A DNA stretch of 64,000 nucleotides from Enterococcus caccae ATCC BAA-1240. GTDB taxonomy: Bacteria; Bacillota; Bacilli; Lactobacillales; Enterococcaceae. Position 1 is the stretch's first letter. Each line of letters begins with the position of its first letter. The notes beneath the pieces were generated by a model, which was not told the DNA's origin, searched no databases, and saw only the letters and a program-made list of their open reading frames with translations. The DNA lies in NCBI RefSeq assembly GCF_000407145.1, contig NZ_KE136473.1, forward strand, positions 1-64,000, read 5' to 3'. A program made the position numbers and the translations under genes. Positions 1 to 10,029 of the stretch are shown here, piece after piece.

Positions 1-11
1 AGTGTTGTCTT

Positions 12-84
12 GGAGGTTTAGCTCAGCTGGGAGAGCACCTGCCTTACAAGCAGGGGGTCGGCGGTTCGATCCCGTCAACCTCCA
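12..84 (+). tRNA. tRNA-Val (TAC)
   Basis: Full cloverleaf with acceptor ggaggtt/aacctcc, loop cttacaa and anticodon TAC. No CCA is encoded. It is the first gene of the tRNA array. Confidence 0.97.
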
Positions 85-90
85 TTTTTT

Positions 91-163
91 GAGCCGTTAG
101 CTCAGTTGGTAGAGCATCTGACTTTTAATCAGAGGGTCGCAGGTTCGAACCCTGCACGGCTCA
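91..163 (+). tRNA. tRNA-Lys (TTT)
   Basis: Acceptor gagccgt/acggctc, anticodon loop cttttaa, anticodon TTT. It lies 6 bases after tRNA-Val, so the two are co-transcribed. Confidence 0.97.
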
Positions 164-175
164 TAGAAATATTTT

Positions 176-257
176 GCGGGTGTGGCGGAATTGGCAGACG
201 CACTAGATTTAGGATCTAGCGCCTTACGGCGTGGGGGTTCAAGTCCCTTCACCCGCA
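176..257 (+). tRNA. tRNA-Leu (TAG)
   Basis: Class II tRNA with a long variable arm (82 nt). Anticodon stem ctaga/tctag with loop tttagga gives anticodon TAG. Confidence 0.97.
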
Positions 258-288
258 TTTTTAGTCTCGTATAATACTTGGCGAATAC

Positions 289-361
289 GCCGGCTTAGCT
301 CAGTTGGTAGAGCATCTGATTTGTAATCAGAGGGTCGAGGGTTCAAATCCTTTAGCCGGCA
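289..361 (+). tRNA. tRNA-Thr (TGT)
   Basis: Acceptor gccggct/agccggc, loop tttgtaa, anticodon TGT. The spacer before it (271-286) carries 'atacttggcgaa', a fragment resembling the dispersed repeat family found elsewhere in the window. Confidence 0.97.
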
Positions 362-369
362 TCCAAATT

Positions 370-441
370 GCGGAAATAGCTCAGTGGTAGAGCACCACCT
401 TGCCAAGGTGGGGGTCGCGGGTTCGAACCCCGTTTTCCGCT
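370..441 (+). tRNA. tRNA-Gly (GCC)
   Basis: Acceptor gcggaaa/tttccgc, loop ttgccaa, anticodon GCC, discriminator T. Confidence 0.97.
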
Positions 442-451
442 TAGCTTGTTC

Positions 452-537
452 GCCGGGGTGGCGGAACTGGCAGACGCACAGGACTTAAAATCCTGCGGTG
501 AGTGATCACCGTACCGGTTCGATTCCGGTCCTCGGCA
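452..537 (+). tRNA. tRNA-Leu (TAA)
   Basis: Class II tRNA of 86 nt. Anticodon stem cagga/tcctg with loop cttaaaa gives TAA. Confidence 0.97.
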
Positions 538-580
538 TTGCTTTGACACATTATGAATGTTGGAAAGCATAAAGTTTTAA

Positions 581-654
581 GCACCCATAGCTCAACTGGA
601 TAGAGTGTTTGACTACGAATCAAAAGGTTAGGGGTTCGACTCCCTTTGGGTGCA
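581..654 (+). tRNA. tRNA-Arg (ACG)
   Basis: Acceptor gcaccca/tgggtgc, loop ctacgaa, anticodon ACG (A34 normally becomes inosine). Confidence 0.97.
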
Positions 655-664
655 TTTGTAAATA

Positions 665-738
665 CGGGAAGTAGCTCAGCTTGGTAGAGCACTTGGTTTG
701 GGACCAAGGGGTCGCAGGTTCGAATCCTGTCTTCCCGA
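665..738 (+). tRNA. tRNA-Pro (TGG)
   Basis: Acceptor cgggaag/cttcccg, loop tttggga, anticodon TGG. Confidence 0.97.
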
Positions 739-748
739 TTTATGTTGT

Positions 749-821
749 GGGGCCTTAGCTCAGATGGGAGAGCGCCTGCTTTGCACGCAGGAGGTCAGCG
801 GTTCGATCCCGCTAGGCTCCA
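749..821 (+). tRNA. tRNA-Ala (TGC)
   Basis: Acceptor ggggcct/aggctcc, loop tttgcac, anticodon TGC. Confidence 0.97.
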
Positions 822-839
822 TTAGTACTTTATTATTTT

Positions 840-913
840 CGCGGTGTAGCTCAGCTGGCTAGAGCGTCCGGTTCATACCCGGGAGGTCGGGGGTTCGATC
901 CCCTTCGCCGCGA
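840..913 (+). tRNA. tRNA-Met (CAT), elongator
   Basis: Anticodon loop ttcatac gives CAT. The acceptor stem is fully paired, unlike the initiator, and lacks the C4-G69/C5-G68 pairs of the isoleucine-2 species, so it reads as elongator Met. Confidence 0.9.
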
Positions 914-932
914 TATTCTTTTTAAGAGCCAA

Positions 933-1006
933 GGACCTTTAGCTCAGTTGGTTAGAGCAGACGGCTCATAACCGTCCGGTCGTAGGTTCGAGTCCTACAA
1001 GGTCCA
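933..1006 (+). tRNA. tRNA-Ile2 (CAT, lysidine-modified)
   Basis: CAT anticodon in loop ctcataa. The acceptor ggacctt/aaggtcc carries C4-G69 and C5-G68, which are TilS recognition pairs in the family. The body closely resembles the Bacillus AUA-reading tRNA-Ile. A scanner would probably label it Met; assignment to Ile2 is an inference. Confidence 0.8.
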
Positions 1007-1043
1007 TTGTAGTGACGTTTTAGTGAATAGTACTTTTTATTTC

Positions 1044-1133
1044 GGAGGATTACCCAAGTCCGGCTGAAGGGAACGGTCTTGAAAACCGTCAGGCGGGTAA
1101 AACCGTGCAAGGGTTCGAATCCCTTATCCTCCT
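1044..1133 (+). tRNA. tRNA-Ser (TGA), copy 1
   Basis: Class II tRNA of 90 nt. Anticodon stem acggt/accgt with loop cttgaaa gives TGA. This is the first gene of a block duplicated 798 bp downstream. Confidence 0.97.
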
Positions 1134-1138
1134 TTACT

Positions 1139-1232
1139 GAGAATCACTGTGATTGGTTTTGCCAGAACAGATGATGAAGAGTACTTGGCGAACAAAGTGA
1201 GTGAAGTATCCTTACTAGAAATCACCAAGAAT
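1139..1232 (+). repeat. dispersed hairpin repeat, copy 1
   Basis: Spacer between tRNA-Ser and tRNA-fMet. It starts gaatcactgtga and contains the landmarks ttgg..gccaga, tgatga and gtacttggcga. Inner stem ctgt/acag flanks the ttggt/gccag hairpin. The same element recurs at 1937, 25885, 40064, 40200, 40336 and, inverted, at 63019. Confidence 0.8.
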
Positions 1233-1267
1233 AACACCTTTCTATAGTCATATAGACTATATATTAT

Positions 1268-1341
<74 letters not shown>

Positions 1342-1403
1342 TTGCTTTTGAAAGTTATTTCAAAAGTATAGCAATAAAATAGTGACGCAACATATTTACT
1401 ATT

Positions 1404-1477
1404 GGTTTGGTAGTTCAGCTGGTTAGAATGCCTGCCTGTCACGCAGGAGGTCGCGGGTTCGAGTCCCGTCCAGACCG
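1404..1477 (+). tRNA. tRNA-Asp (GTC), copy 1
   Basis: Acceptor ggtttgg/ccagacc, loop ctgtcac, anticodon GTC, discriminator G. Confidence 0.97.
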
Positions 1478-1489
1478 TTTTAAATTTTT

Positions 1490-1560
1490 GCGGGTGTAGT
1501 TTAGTGGTAAAACCACAGCCTTCCAAGCTGTTGTCGCGAGTTCGATTCTCGTCACCCGCT
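1490..1560 (+). tRNA. tRNA-Gly (TCC), copy 1
   Basis: Acceptor gcgggtg/cacccgc, loop cttccaa, anticodon TCC. Confidence 0.97.
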
Positions 1561-1564
1561 TTAT

Positions 1565-1638
<74 letters not shown>

Positions 1639-1655
1639 TTTTAAATTATTTTCTT

Positions 1656-1743
1656 GGGGAAGTACTCAAGTGGCTGAAGAGGCGCCCCTGCTAAGGGTGT
1701 AGGTCGGGAAACCGGCGCGAGGGTTCAAATCCCTCCTTCTCCG
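1656..1743 (+). tRNA. tRNA-Ser (GCT)
   Basis: Class II tRNA of 88 nt. Acceptor ggggaag/cttctcc, loop ctgctaa, anticodon GCT. It is absent from the second block. Confidence 0.96.
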
Positions 1744-1752
1744 TTTCATAGC

Positions 1753-1824
1753 GGCCCGTTGGTCAAGCGGTTAAGACACCGCCCTTTCACGGCGGTATCA
1801 CGGGTTCGATTCCCGTACGGGTCA
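1753..1824 (+). tRNA. tRNA-Glu (TTC), copy 1
   Basis: Acceptor ggcccgt/acgggtc, loop ctttcac, anticodon TTC. Confidence 0.97.
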
Positions 1825-1841
1825 TTTTTTAATATTATTTC

Positions 1842-1931
1842 GGAGGATTACCCAAGTCCGGCTGAAGGGAACGGTCTTGAAAACCGTCAGGCGGGTAAAA
1901 CCGTGCAAGGGTTCGAATCCCTTATCCTCCT
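1842..1931 (+). tRNA. tRNA-Ser (TGA), copy 2
   Basis: Identical to the tRNA at 1044. It opens the duplicated block. Confidence 0.97.
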
Positions 1932-1936
1932 TTACT

Positions 1937-2030
1937 GAGAATCACTGTGATTGGTTTTGCCAGAACAGATGATGAAGAGTACTTGGCGAACAAAGTGAGT
2001 GAAGTATCCTTACTAGAAATCACCAAGAAT
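1937..2030 (+). repeat. dispersed hairpin repeat, copy 2
   Basis: Identical to the spacer repeat at 1139, carried along by the tandem duplication. Confidence 0.8.
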
Positions 2031-2065
2031 AACACCTTTCTATAGTCATATAGACTATATATTAT

Positions 2066-2139
<74 letters not shown>

Positions 2140-2201
2140 TTGCTTTTGAAAGTTATTTCAAAAGTATAGCAATAAAATAGTGACGCAATATATTTACTAT
2201 T

Positions 2202-2275
2202 GGTTTGGTAGTTCAGCTGGTTAGAATGCCTGCCTGTCACGCAGGAGGTCGCGGGTTCGAGTCCCGTCCAGACCG
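2202..2275 (+). tRNA. tRNA-Asp (GTC), copy 2
   Basis: Identical to the copy at 1404. The upstream spacer differs by one base (gcaata versus gcaaca). Sequence identity between the two blocks ends just after this gene. Confidence 0.97.
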
Positions 2276-2293
2276 TTATCATTATAGTTTTTT

Positions 2294-2366
2294 GGCGCAG
2301 TAGCTCAGTTGGTAGAGCAACGGATTGAAGCTCCGTGTGTCGGCAGTTCGATTCTGTCTTGCGCCA
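2294..2366 (+). tRNA. tRNA-Phe (GAA)
   Basis: Acceptor ggcgcag/ttgcgcc. Anticodon stem acgga/tccgt with loop ttgaagc gives GAA followed by G37. It has no counterpart in the first block. Confidence 0.92.
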
Positions 2367-2383
2367 TTTCAAAGAAGAAACAT

Positions 2384-2454
2384 GCGGGTGTAGTTTAGTG
2401 GTAAAACCACAGCCTTCCAAGCTGTTGTCGCGAGTTCGATTCTCGTCACCCGCT
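2384..2454 (+). tRNA. tRNA-Gly (TCC), copy 2
   Basis: Identical tRNA body to the copy at 1490, with a different flanking spacer. Confidence 0.97.
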
Positions 2455-2465
2455 TTTTTCTTTAA

Positions 2466-2539
<74 letters not shown>

Positions 2540-2550
2540 TAATTTCAAAA

Positions 2551-2622
2551 GGCCCGTTGGTCAAGCGGTTAAGACACCGCCCTTTCACGGCGGTATCACG
2601 GGTTCGATTCCCGTACGGGTCA
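2551..2622 (+). tRNA. tRNA-Glu (TTC), copy 2
   Basis: Identical to the copy at 1753. It is the last gene of the array. Confidence 0.97.
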
Positions 2623-2629
2623 TGTATTC

Positions 2630-2668
2630 AAAACATTTTGCTAACGGCTGAATGTTTTTTTATTTTTT
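2630..2668 (+). terminator. terminator of the tRNA array
   Basis: Arms aaacatt and aatgttt enclose a 13-nt loop and are followed by a T-rich tract, just after the last tRNA. Confidence 0.65.
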
Positions 2669-2682
2669 TAAAAAAATTTTTA

Positions 2683-2719
2683 TGAAAACGTTGACATCAT
2701 TGTTGTAATAAGGTATTCT
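2683..2719 (+). promoter_or_regulatory. promoter with overlapping CRE site, bgl locus 1
   Basis: The -35 TTGACA (2691-2696) and -10 TATTCT (2714-2719) are 17 bp apart. Positions 2683-2696 (tgaaaacgttgaca) fit the CcpA operator consensus TGWAANCGNTNWCA at every position and overlap the -35 box, predicting carbon catabolite repression of the downstream beta-glucoside genes. Confidence 0.85.
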
Positions 2720-2746
2720 ATGCTTGTACACAACAAGTAAATAGTT

Positions 2747-2835
2747 GGATAGTGATTGTTTAAATACAAGCTAAACCTAATTTTTCCAATGAAGAGGAGT
2801 TTCTTCTTTTTTGGAAAGGTTGGGTTTTTCTTTTT
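2747..2835 (+). promoter_or_regulatory. RAT antiterminator overlapping a terminator
   Basis: Positions 2747-2777 (GGAT..TGATTG..CAAGC.AAACC) match the ribonucleic antiterminator pattern bound by BglG/LicT proteins. The 3' end of the RAT (2774-2777) is also the 5' end of a 16-bp stem, 2774-2789 with 2811-2826 (three G-U pairs), followed by a T-rich run. RAT and terminator are therefore mutually exclusive, the standard design for antitermination. Confidence 0.85.
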
Positions 2836-2876
2836 TTACAATTAGAGGAGTTAAGTGTGAAGAAGGGAGGGAAAAA

Positions 2877-3716
2877 ATGATTATTCAAAAAATTTTGAAT
2901 AATAATGTTGTGATTACGTTGGATGATCATAAGCAAGAGCAGATCATTATGGGAAGGGGGATTGCGTTTAAAAAAAAAGTAGGAGATTTTATTCCAGAAG
3001 AAGTAATAGATCAGGTATTTCGCCTAGCAAATCAAGATACATCTTTAAAATTTCAAGAATTGCTGGGCGATTTGCCTATGGAAGTAATGCAACTTTCTGA
3101 TGAAATAATCAAATATGCTAAAACGAAACTTGGAAGAAAACTAAATGATACGATTTTTATTTCTTTGACCGACCATCTGCATACCGCCCTAGAGCGAATT
3201 CGACAGGGCATTGAAATTAAAAACTTCTTATTATGGGATATCAAACGTTTTTTTTCAGATGAATATTTTATTGGTCTTAAAGCCATTGAAATGGTTAGGG
3301 AAAAATTTGATGTTCAATTGCCAGAAGATGAAGCTGGGTTTATCGCGTTACATTTAGTCAATGCAGAGATGGATGAAGAAGTTGGGAATGTTTATGAGCT
3401 CACAAAAATTATGCAAGAGATTACTAATATTGTTAAATATCATTTCAAAATGACGTTCAATGAAGATTCAGTTTATTTTTATCGTTTTAGTACTCATTTA
3501 AAATTTTTTGCTTATCGTTTATTAAATCATAAAGAATTTCATGATGAAGATGATGGAGAATTATATGAAGTTATCAAAAAAAAATATTGCAATGCCTATA
3601 ATTGTGTAAATAAAATTGCTGATTTTTTGATGGAAGGGTATTCTTATTGTATTTCCAATGAAGAGAAAATGTATTTGATTATTCATATTGCACGAGTAGT
3701 ACAGACAAATAGTTAA
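2877..3716 (+). CDS. BglG/LicT-family transcriptional antiterminator
   Basis: A 279-residue RNA-binding antiterminator. An N-terminal CAT domain (about 1-60, starting MIIQKILNNNVV) binds the RAT, and two PTS regulation domains follow (about 65-165 and 170-279). PRD histidines lie in 'LTDHLHTAL', 'IALHLVNAE', 'FSTHLKFF' and 'LIIHIARV', the expected phosphorylation positions. I chose the ATG at 2877 because it follows a strong ribosome site (gaagggagg, 2861-2869); the longer TTG-started frame from 2811 lies inside the terminator stem. It precedes its presumed sugar permease, whose phosphorylation state should control it. Family assignment is firm; the exact sugar is inferred from the neighbours. 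Confidence 0.93.
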   Translation: MIIQKILNNNVVITLDDHKQEQIIMGRGIAFKKKVGDFIPEEVIDQVFRLANQDTSLKFQELLGDLPMEVMQLSDEIIKYAKTKLGRKLNDTIFISLTDHLHTALERIRQGIEIKNFLLWDIKRFFSDEYFIGLKAIEMVREKFDVQLPEDEAGFIALHLVNAEMDEEVGNVYELTKIMQEITNIVKYHFKMTFNEDSVYFYRFSTHLKFFAYRLLNHKEFHDEDDGELYEVIKKKYCNAYNCVNKIADFLMEGYSYCISNEEKMYLIIHIARVVQTNS

Positions 3717-3751
3717 CAAGATTCTTAAATCTTAACATAGATTAATCATAA

Positions 3752-5773
<2,022 letters not shown>

Positions 5774-5788
5774 AAATAGATGAGGATG

Positions 5789-7280
<1,492 letters not shown>

Positions 7281-7296
7281 AATAGGGGGAGATCAA

Positions 7297-8118
7297 ATGA
7301 AAAAGAGCATAAAACTGTTAGGGGTTTTAATGTTAGGTTTATTAATCGTTGCAGGTTGTAGCAATGGCAATACCCAAAAAGATGCTGATTCAACTGCCAA
7401 AAAAACACCAGAAGAATTAACGCTGTACATTGTTCGCCATGGTAAAACGATGTTAAATACAACGGATCGTGTTCAAGGGTGGTCTGATGCAGTCTTAACG
7501 AAAGCTGGCGAAGAAGTTGTAACTGCAGCTGGAGTTGGTTTAAAAGATATTGATTTCCAAAATGCTTATAGCAGTGATAGTGGACGAGCCATTCAGACAG
7601 CTAACTTGATTGTAAAAGAAAACGAAAAATCATCAGATTTAAAGGTCATTACAGATGAACGCTTACGAGAATTTAACTTTGGAACCTACGAAGGGGACCT
7701 AAATCATACCATGTGGCAAGATATTGCGGATGATCAAGGCGTTACATTAGAAGAGTTTATGAAAAATATGACACCAGAATCATTTGCGAATAGTGTTGCT
7801 AAGTTAGATGCTAAAAATATAGAAGAAGCAAAAGTCAACTGGCCTGCTGAAGACTATAAGACAATCACCACTCGTCTCAAAGCAGGAGTAGATGATATTG
7901 TCAAAAAAGAAATGAACAATGAAGGTTCTGGTAATGTGTTAATTGCTTCTCATGGATTAAGTATTTCAGCACTGTTAGCTACATTATTTGATGATTATAA
8001 AATTCCCGAAGGTGGTTTGAAAAACGCAAGTGTTTGTACTGTAAAATATAAAGATGGAAAATATACATTAGATAAAATCAATGATTTAAGTTACGTTGAA
8101 GCAGGACAAACAAAATAA
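7297..8118 (+). CDS. histidine phosphatase superfamily lipoprotein
   Basis: A 273-residue secreted lipoprotein. The signal ends in the lipobox 'IVAGC' (Cys about 21). The phosphoglycerate-mutase-like fold is shown by the catalytic 'VRHGKT' and a second catalytic His in 'IASHGLS'. It would hydrolyse an unknown phosphoester on the outer face of the membrane. It starts 16 bases after the glucosidase stop, behind 'aggggga', so it belongs to the bgl operon. An extracytoplasmic phosphatase in a PTS operon is unusual: it might act on external phosphorylated glycosides or simply be co-regulated. The substrate cannot be read from sequence. Confidence 0.85.
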   Translation: MKKSIKLLGVLMLGLLIVAGCSNGNTQKDADSTAKKTPEELTLYIVRHGKTMLNTTDRVQGWSDAVLTKAGEEVVTAAGVGLKDIDFQNAYSSDSGRAIQTANLIVKENEKSSDLKVITDERLREFNFGTYEGDLNHTMWQDIADDQGVTLEEFMKNMTPESFANSVAKLDAKNIEEAKVNWPAEDYKTITTRLKAGVDDIVKKEMNNEGSGNVLIASHGLSISALLATLFDDYKIPEGGLKNASVCTVKYKDGKYTLDKINDLSYVEAGQTK

Positions 8119-8166
8119 TCAAACTGGGCGAAAACCAATAAACAAAACTTATGGTTCAACCTCATG

Positions 8167-8212
8167 TACACAAAATTCGATCAAAGAAACATTTTTGATC
8201 GAATTTTGTGTA
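8167..8212. other. 19-bp perfect inverted repeat
   Basis: Arms starting tacacaaaattcg and ending cgaattttgtgta surround an 8-base loop between the lipoprotein gene and the phosphatase gene. No poly-T follows on the plus strand, and TATAAT (8211-8216) overlaps its right end. It may be an operator over the phosphatase promoter or a weak terminator for the bgl operon. Confidence 0.6.
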
Positions 8213-8248
8213 TAATAAAATCAAAAAGAAGGAAAAGGGACTAAAATT

Positions 8249-9010
8249 ATGGTAACTATTACAAATTTCCGTGATATCGGCGGTATCAAAAACAAAGACG
8301 GTAAACACATCAAGAAAGATGTCTTTCTAAGATCAGGTGAGCTATCAAAACTAACAAAAGAAGACGAGCAACGTTTAGAAACGACTTATCGATTAGGGAA
8401 AATCATTGATTTAAGAAGTGAGGCCGAAGTAGAAGAAAGACCAGATATGTCTGTTCCAAAAACAGAGTATATTCATATCGATATTTTAGAAGATATCCAA
8501 GATGAAGGAGCTTCAATCAGTGATTTTGTCAAAATTGGTTCTCCTGAAAAATCAGCATCTTACATGGAAAAATTATATGCTGATATCGCGCTGAATAACA
8601 CAGCTCAAAAAGGATACAATAAATTCTTTGAAGAAATTTTGGCTTTGCAAAAGCAAGAAAGTATTTTATTCCATTGTTTTGCAGGAAAAGATCGTACTGG
8701 GATTGCTGCATTATTGGTATTAGAGACGTTAGATGTACCACGAGAGGCGATTTACAAAGATTATTTATTAACAAATGAATTGAGAAAAAAAGAAAATGCT
8801 GAAATTTTAGAACAAGCAAGAAAAGCAGAGTTAGAAGAACAAAATTTAGAAGCTTTACATGTGGCATTAAATGTAGATAGTCGTTACCTAGATAACTTTT
8901 ATCAAACAGTCGAAGCACAATACGGTGATGTCTCAACTTATTTGAAACAAGCGATCAACATTGACAAAATAACGAAAGATACATTGAATCAACGCTTTCT
9001 TTTAGATTAA
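8249..9010 (+). CDS. tyrosine/serine protein phosphatase family protein
   Basis: A 253-residue cytoplasmic protein of the bacterial dual-specificity (COG2365/IphP-like) family. The P-loop 'HCFAGKDRTG' (about 148-157) carries the catalytic Cys and Arg. The N-terminal 'NFRDIGGIKNKDGK' and 'LRSGEL..L' blocks are typical of the family. It starts behind 'gaaggaaaaggg'. It is followed within 30 bases by a deaminase gene, suggesting co-transcription. The substrate (phosphoprotein or phosphoinositide-like) is unknown. Confidence 0.88.
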   Translation: MVTITNFRDIGGIKNKDGKHIKKDVFLRSGELSKLTKEDEQRLETTYRLGKIIDLRSEAEVEERPDMSVPKTEYIHIDILEDIQDEGASISDFVKIGSPEKSASYMEKLYADIALNNTAQKGYNKFFEEILALQKQESILFHCFAGKDRTGIAALLVLETLDVPREAIYKDYLLTNELRKKENAEILEQARKAELEEQNLEALHVALNVDSRYLDNFYQTVEAQYGDVSTYLKQAINIDKITKDTLNQRFLLD

Positions 9011-9036
9011 AGTAAATGATGAGAAGAAGGAGACTT

Positions 9037-9522
9037 ATGATGACTAAAAATCAGCACATTGCATTACTGAATCGTTGTATCGAAATTTCTCAAAATGCTC
9101 GTGAACATGGAAATACGCCTTTTGGTGCATTATTAACGGATAAAGAGGGCAATATTTTGCTGGAACAAGAAAATATTGAGGTTACAGAAAATATCTGTAC
9201 AGGTCATGCGGAGACAACACTTGCTGCAAGAGCTTCTCAAAAATACAGCAAAGAATTTTTATGGGAGTGTAAGTTGTATACGACTGCAGAACCTTGTGCA
9301 ATGTGTACTGGGACAATTTATTGGGGAAATATAGGGACCATTGTTTATGCAATGACTGAAAAACGTTTGTTGCAGCTAACAGGTGATAATGAGCAGAACC
9401 CGACATTTGATTTACCTACAACAGAAATATTGAACCGTGGTCAAAAAGATATCCAAGTAATTGGCCCATTTCCAGAAGTTGAGCAAGCAGCAGCTGATGT
9501 ACACCAAGGGTACTGGAACTAA
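9037..9522 (+). CDS. nucleoside/nucleobase deaminase family protein
   Basis: A 161-residue zinc-dependent deaminase of the CMP/dCMP-guanine deaminase fold. The zinc and catalytic residues are visible in 'TGHAETTLA' (His-Ala-Glu) and 'EPCAMCTG' (PCxxC). The start lies at 9037 or the adjacent ATG at 9040, both after aaggag (9027-9032); an upstream ATG at 9016 precedes the ribosome site and was rejected. The C-terminal region is longer than in tRNA adenosine deaminases, favouring a free-base or nucleoside substrate (guanine, cytosine-like or isocytosine). The exact substrate is undetermined. Confidence 0.85.
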   Translation: MMTKNQHIALLNRCIEISQNAREHGNTPFGALLTDKEGNILLEQENIEVTENICTGHAETTLAARASQKYSKEFLWECKLYTTAEPCAMCTGTIYWGNIGTIVYAMTEKRLLQLTGDNEQNPTFDLPTTEILNRGQKDIQVIGPFPEVEQAAADVHQGYWN

Positions 9523-9531
9523 TCAAAAAAT

Positions 9532-9571
9532 GGGGAGCCTTCATTTTGTGGAAGAGCTCCTACTTTTTTTC
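9532..9571 (+). terminator. terminator after the deaminase gene
   Basis: Stem ggagc-cttc / gaag-a-gctcc followed by a run of seven T. Confidence 0.8.
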
Positions 9572-9618
9572 TAAATTATCAATAAAAAAGTAAAATGTCA
9601 GAATTTTCAAAAATGTTG

Positions 9619-9647
9619 TTGACTTATTTGGAGCTTAAGGCAATAAT
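9619..9647 (+). promoter_or_regulatory. promoter of the cupin/oligopeptide-binding pair
   Basis: TTGACT (9619-9624) and AATAAT (9642-9647) with a 17-bp spacer, 44 bases before the cupin start. Confidence 0.6.
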
Positions 9648-9690
9648 AGATAAAATCACCTATTAAATTAGAAAAGGAGTGAGCGACCGA

Positions 9691-10011
9691 ATGATGATCA
9701 AACCATCATTGCCTCAAGAAATGACGATTTTTTTTGATGCAGAAAATCAACCCAATGAAAATGTCCAGATGGGCGTAGTGATTTTACAACCAGGCGAGAA
9801 AAGACCATTAGAAGGATTCGCCCGACATGGCCAAGACGAATACTCTTATGTTGTTTCAGGTGAGGCCCATACGATTTTAGAAGATGGCCAAGACTTAGTA
9901 GGGAAACCTGGTGATGCGCAACTGATCGAGGCTGGGGAAGGACACATCAACTATAATGACGGGGAGCAAGCGGCAGTTGTCGTTTGGATGTTAGTTGAAC
10001 GTGTAGAATAA
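9691..10011 (+). CDS. small cupin-domain protein
   Basis: A 106-residue single-domain cupin. The first motif is seen as 'RHGQDEYSYVVSGEA' (His, Glu-type metal ligands) and the second as 'GDAQLIEAGEGHIN'. Start at 9691 because aaggag (9674-9679) lies just upstream; a GTG at 9679 overlaps that site. It lies 18 bases before an oligopeptide-binding lipoprotein gene, so the two are probably co-transcribed. Proteins of this kind range from sensors to small-molecule isomerases, and no substrate can be assigned. Confidence 0.82.
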   Translation: MMIKPSLPQEMTIFFDAENQPNENVQMGVVILQPGEKRPLEGFARHGQDEYSYVVSGEAHTILEDGQDLVGKPGDAQLIEAGEGHINYNDGEQAAVVVWMLVERVE

Positions 10012-10029
10012 AATATAGAGGAGAAGCGT

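Noticed and set aside
1-11. Possible end of an rRNA operon at the left edge
   Set aside because: Only 11 bases precede the first tRNA; no 5S sequence can be supported.
2811-2876. Upstream TTG start for the first antiterminator
   Set aside because: It lies within the terminator stem; the ATG at 2877 follows gaagggagg and matches the family N-terminus.
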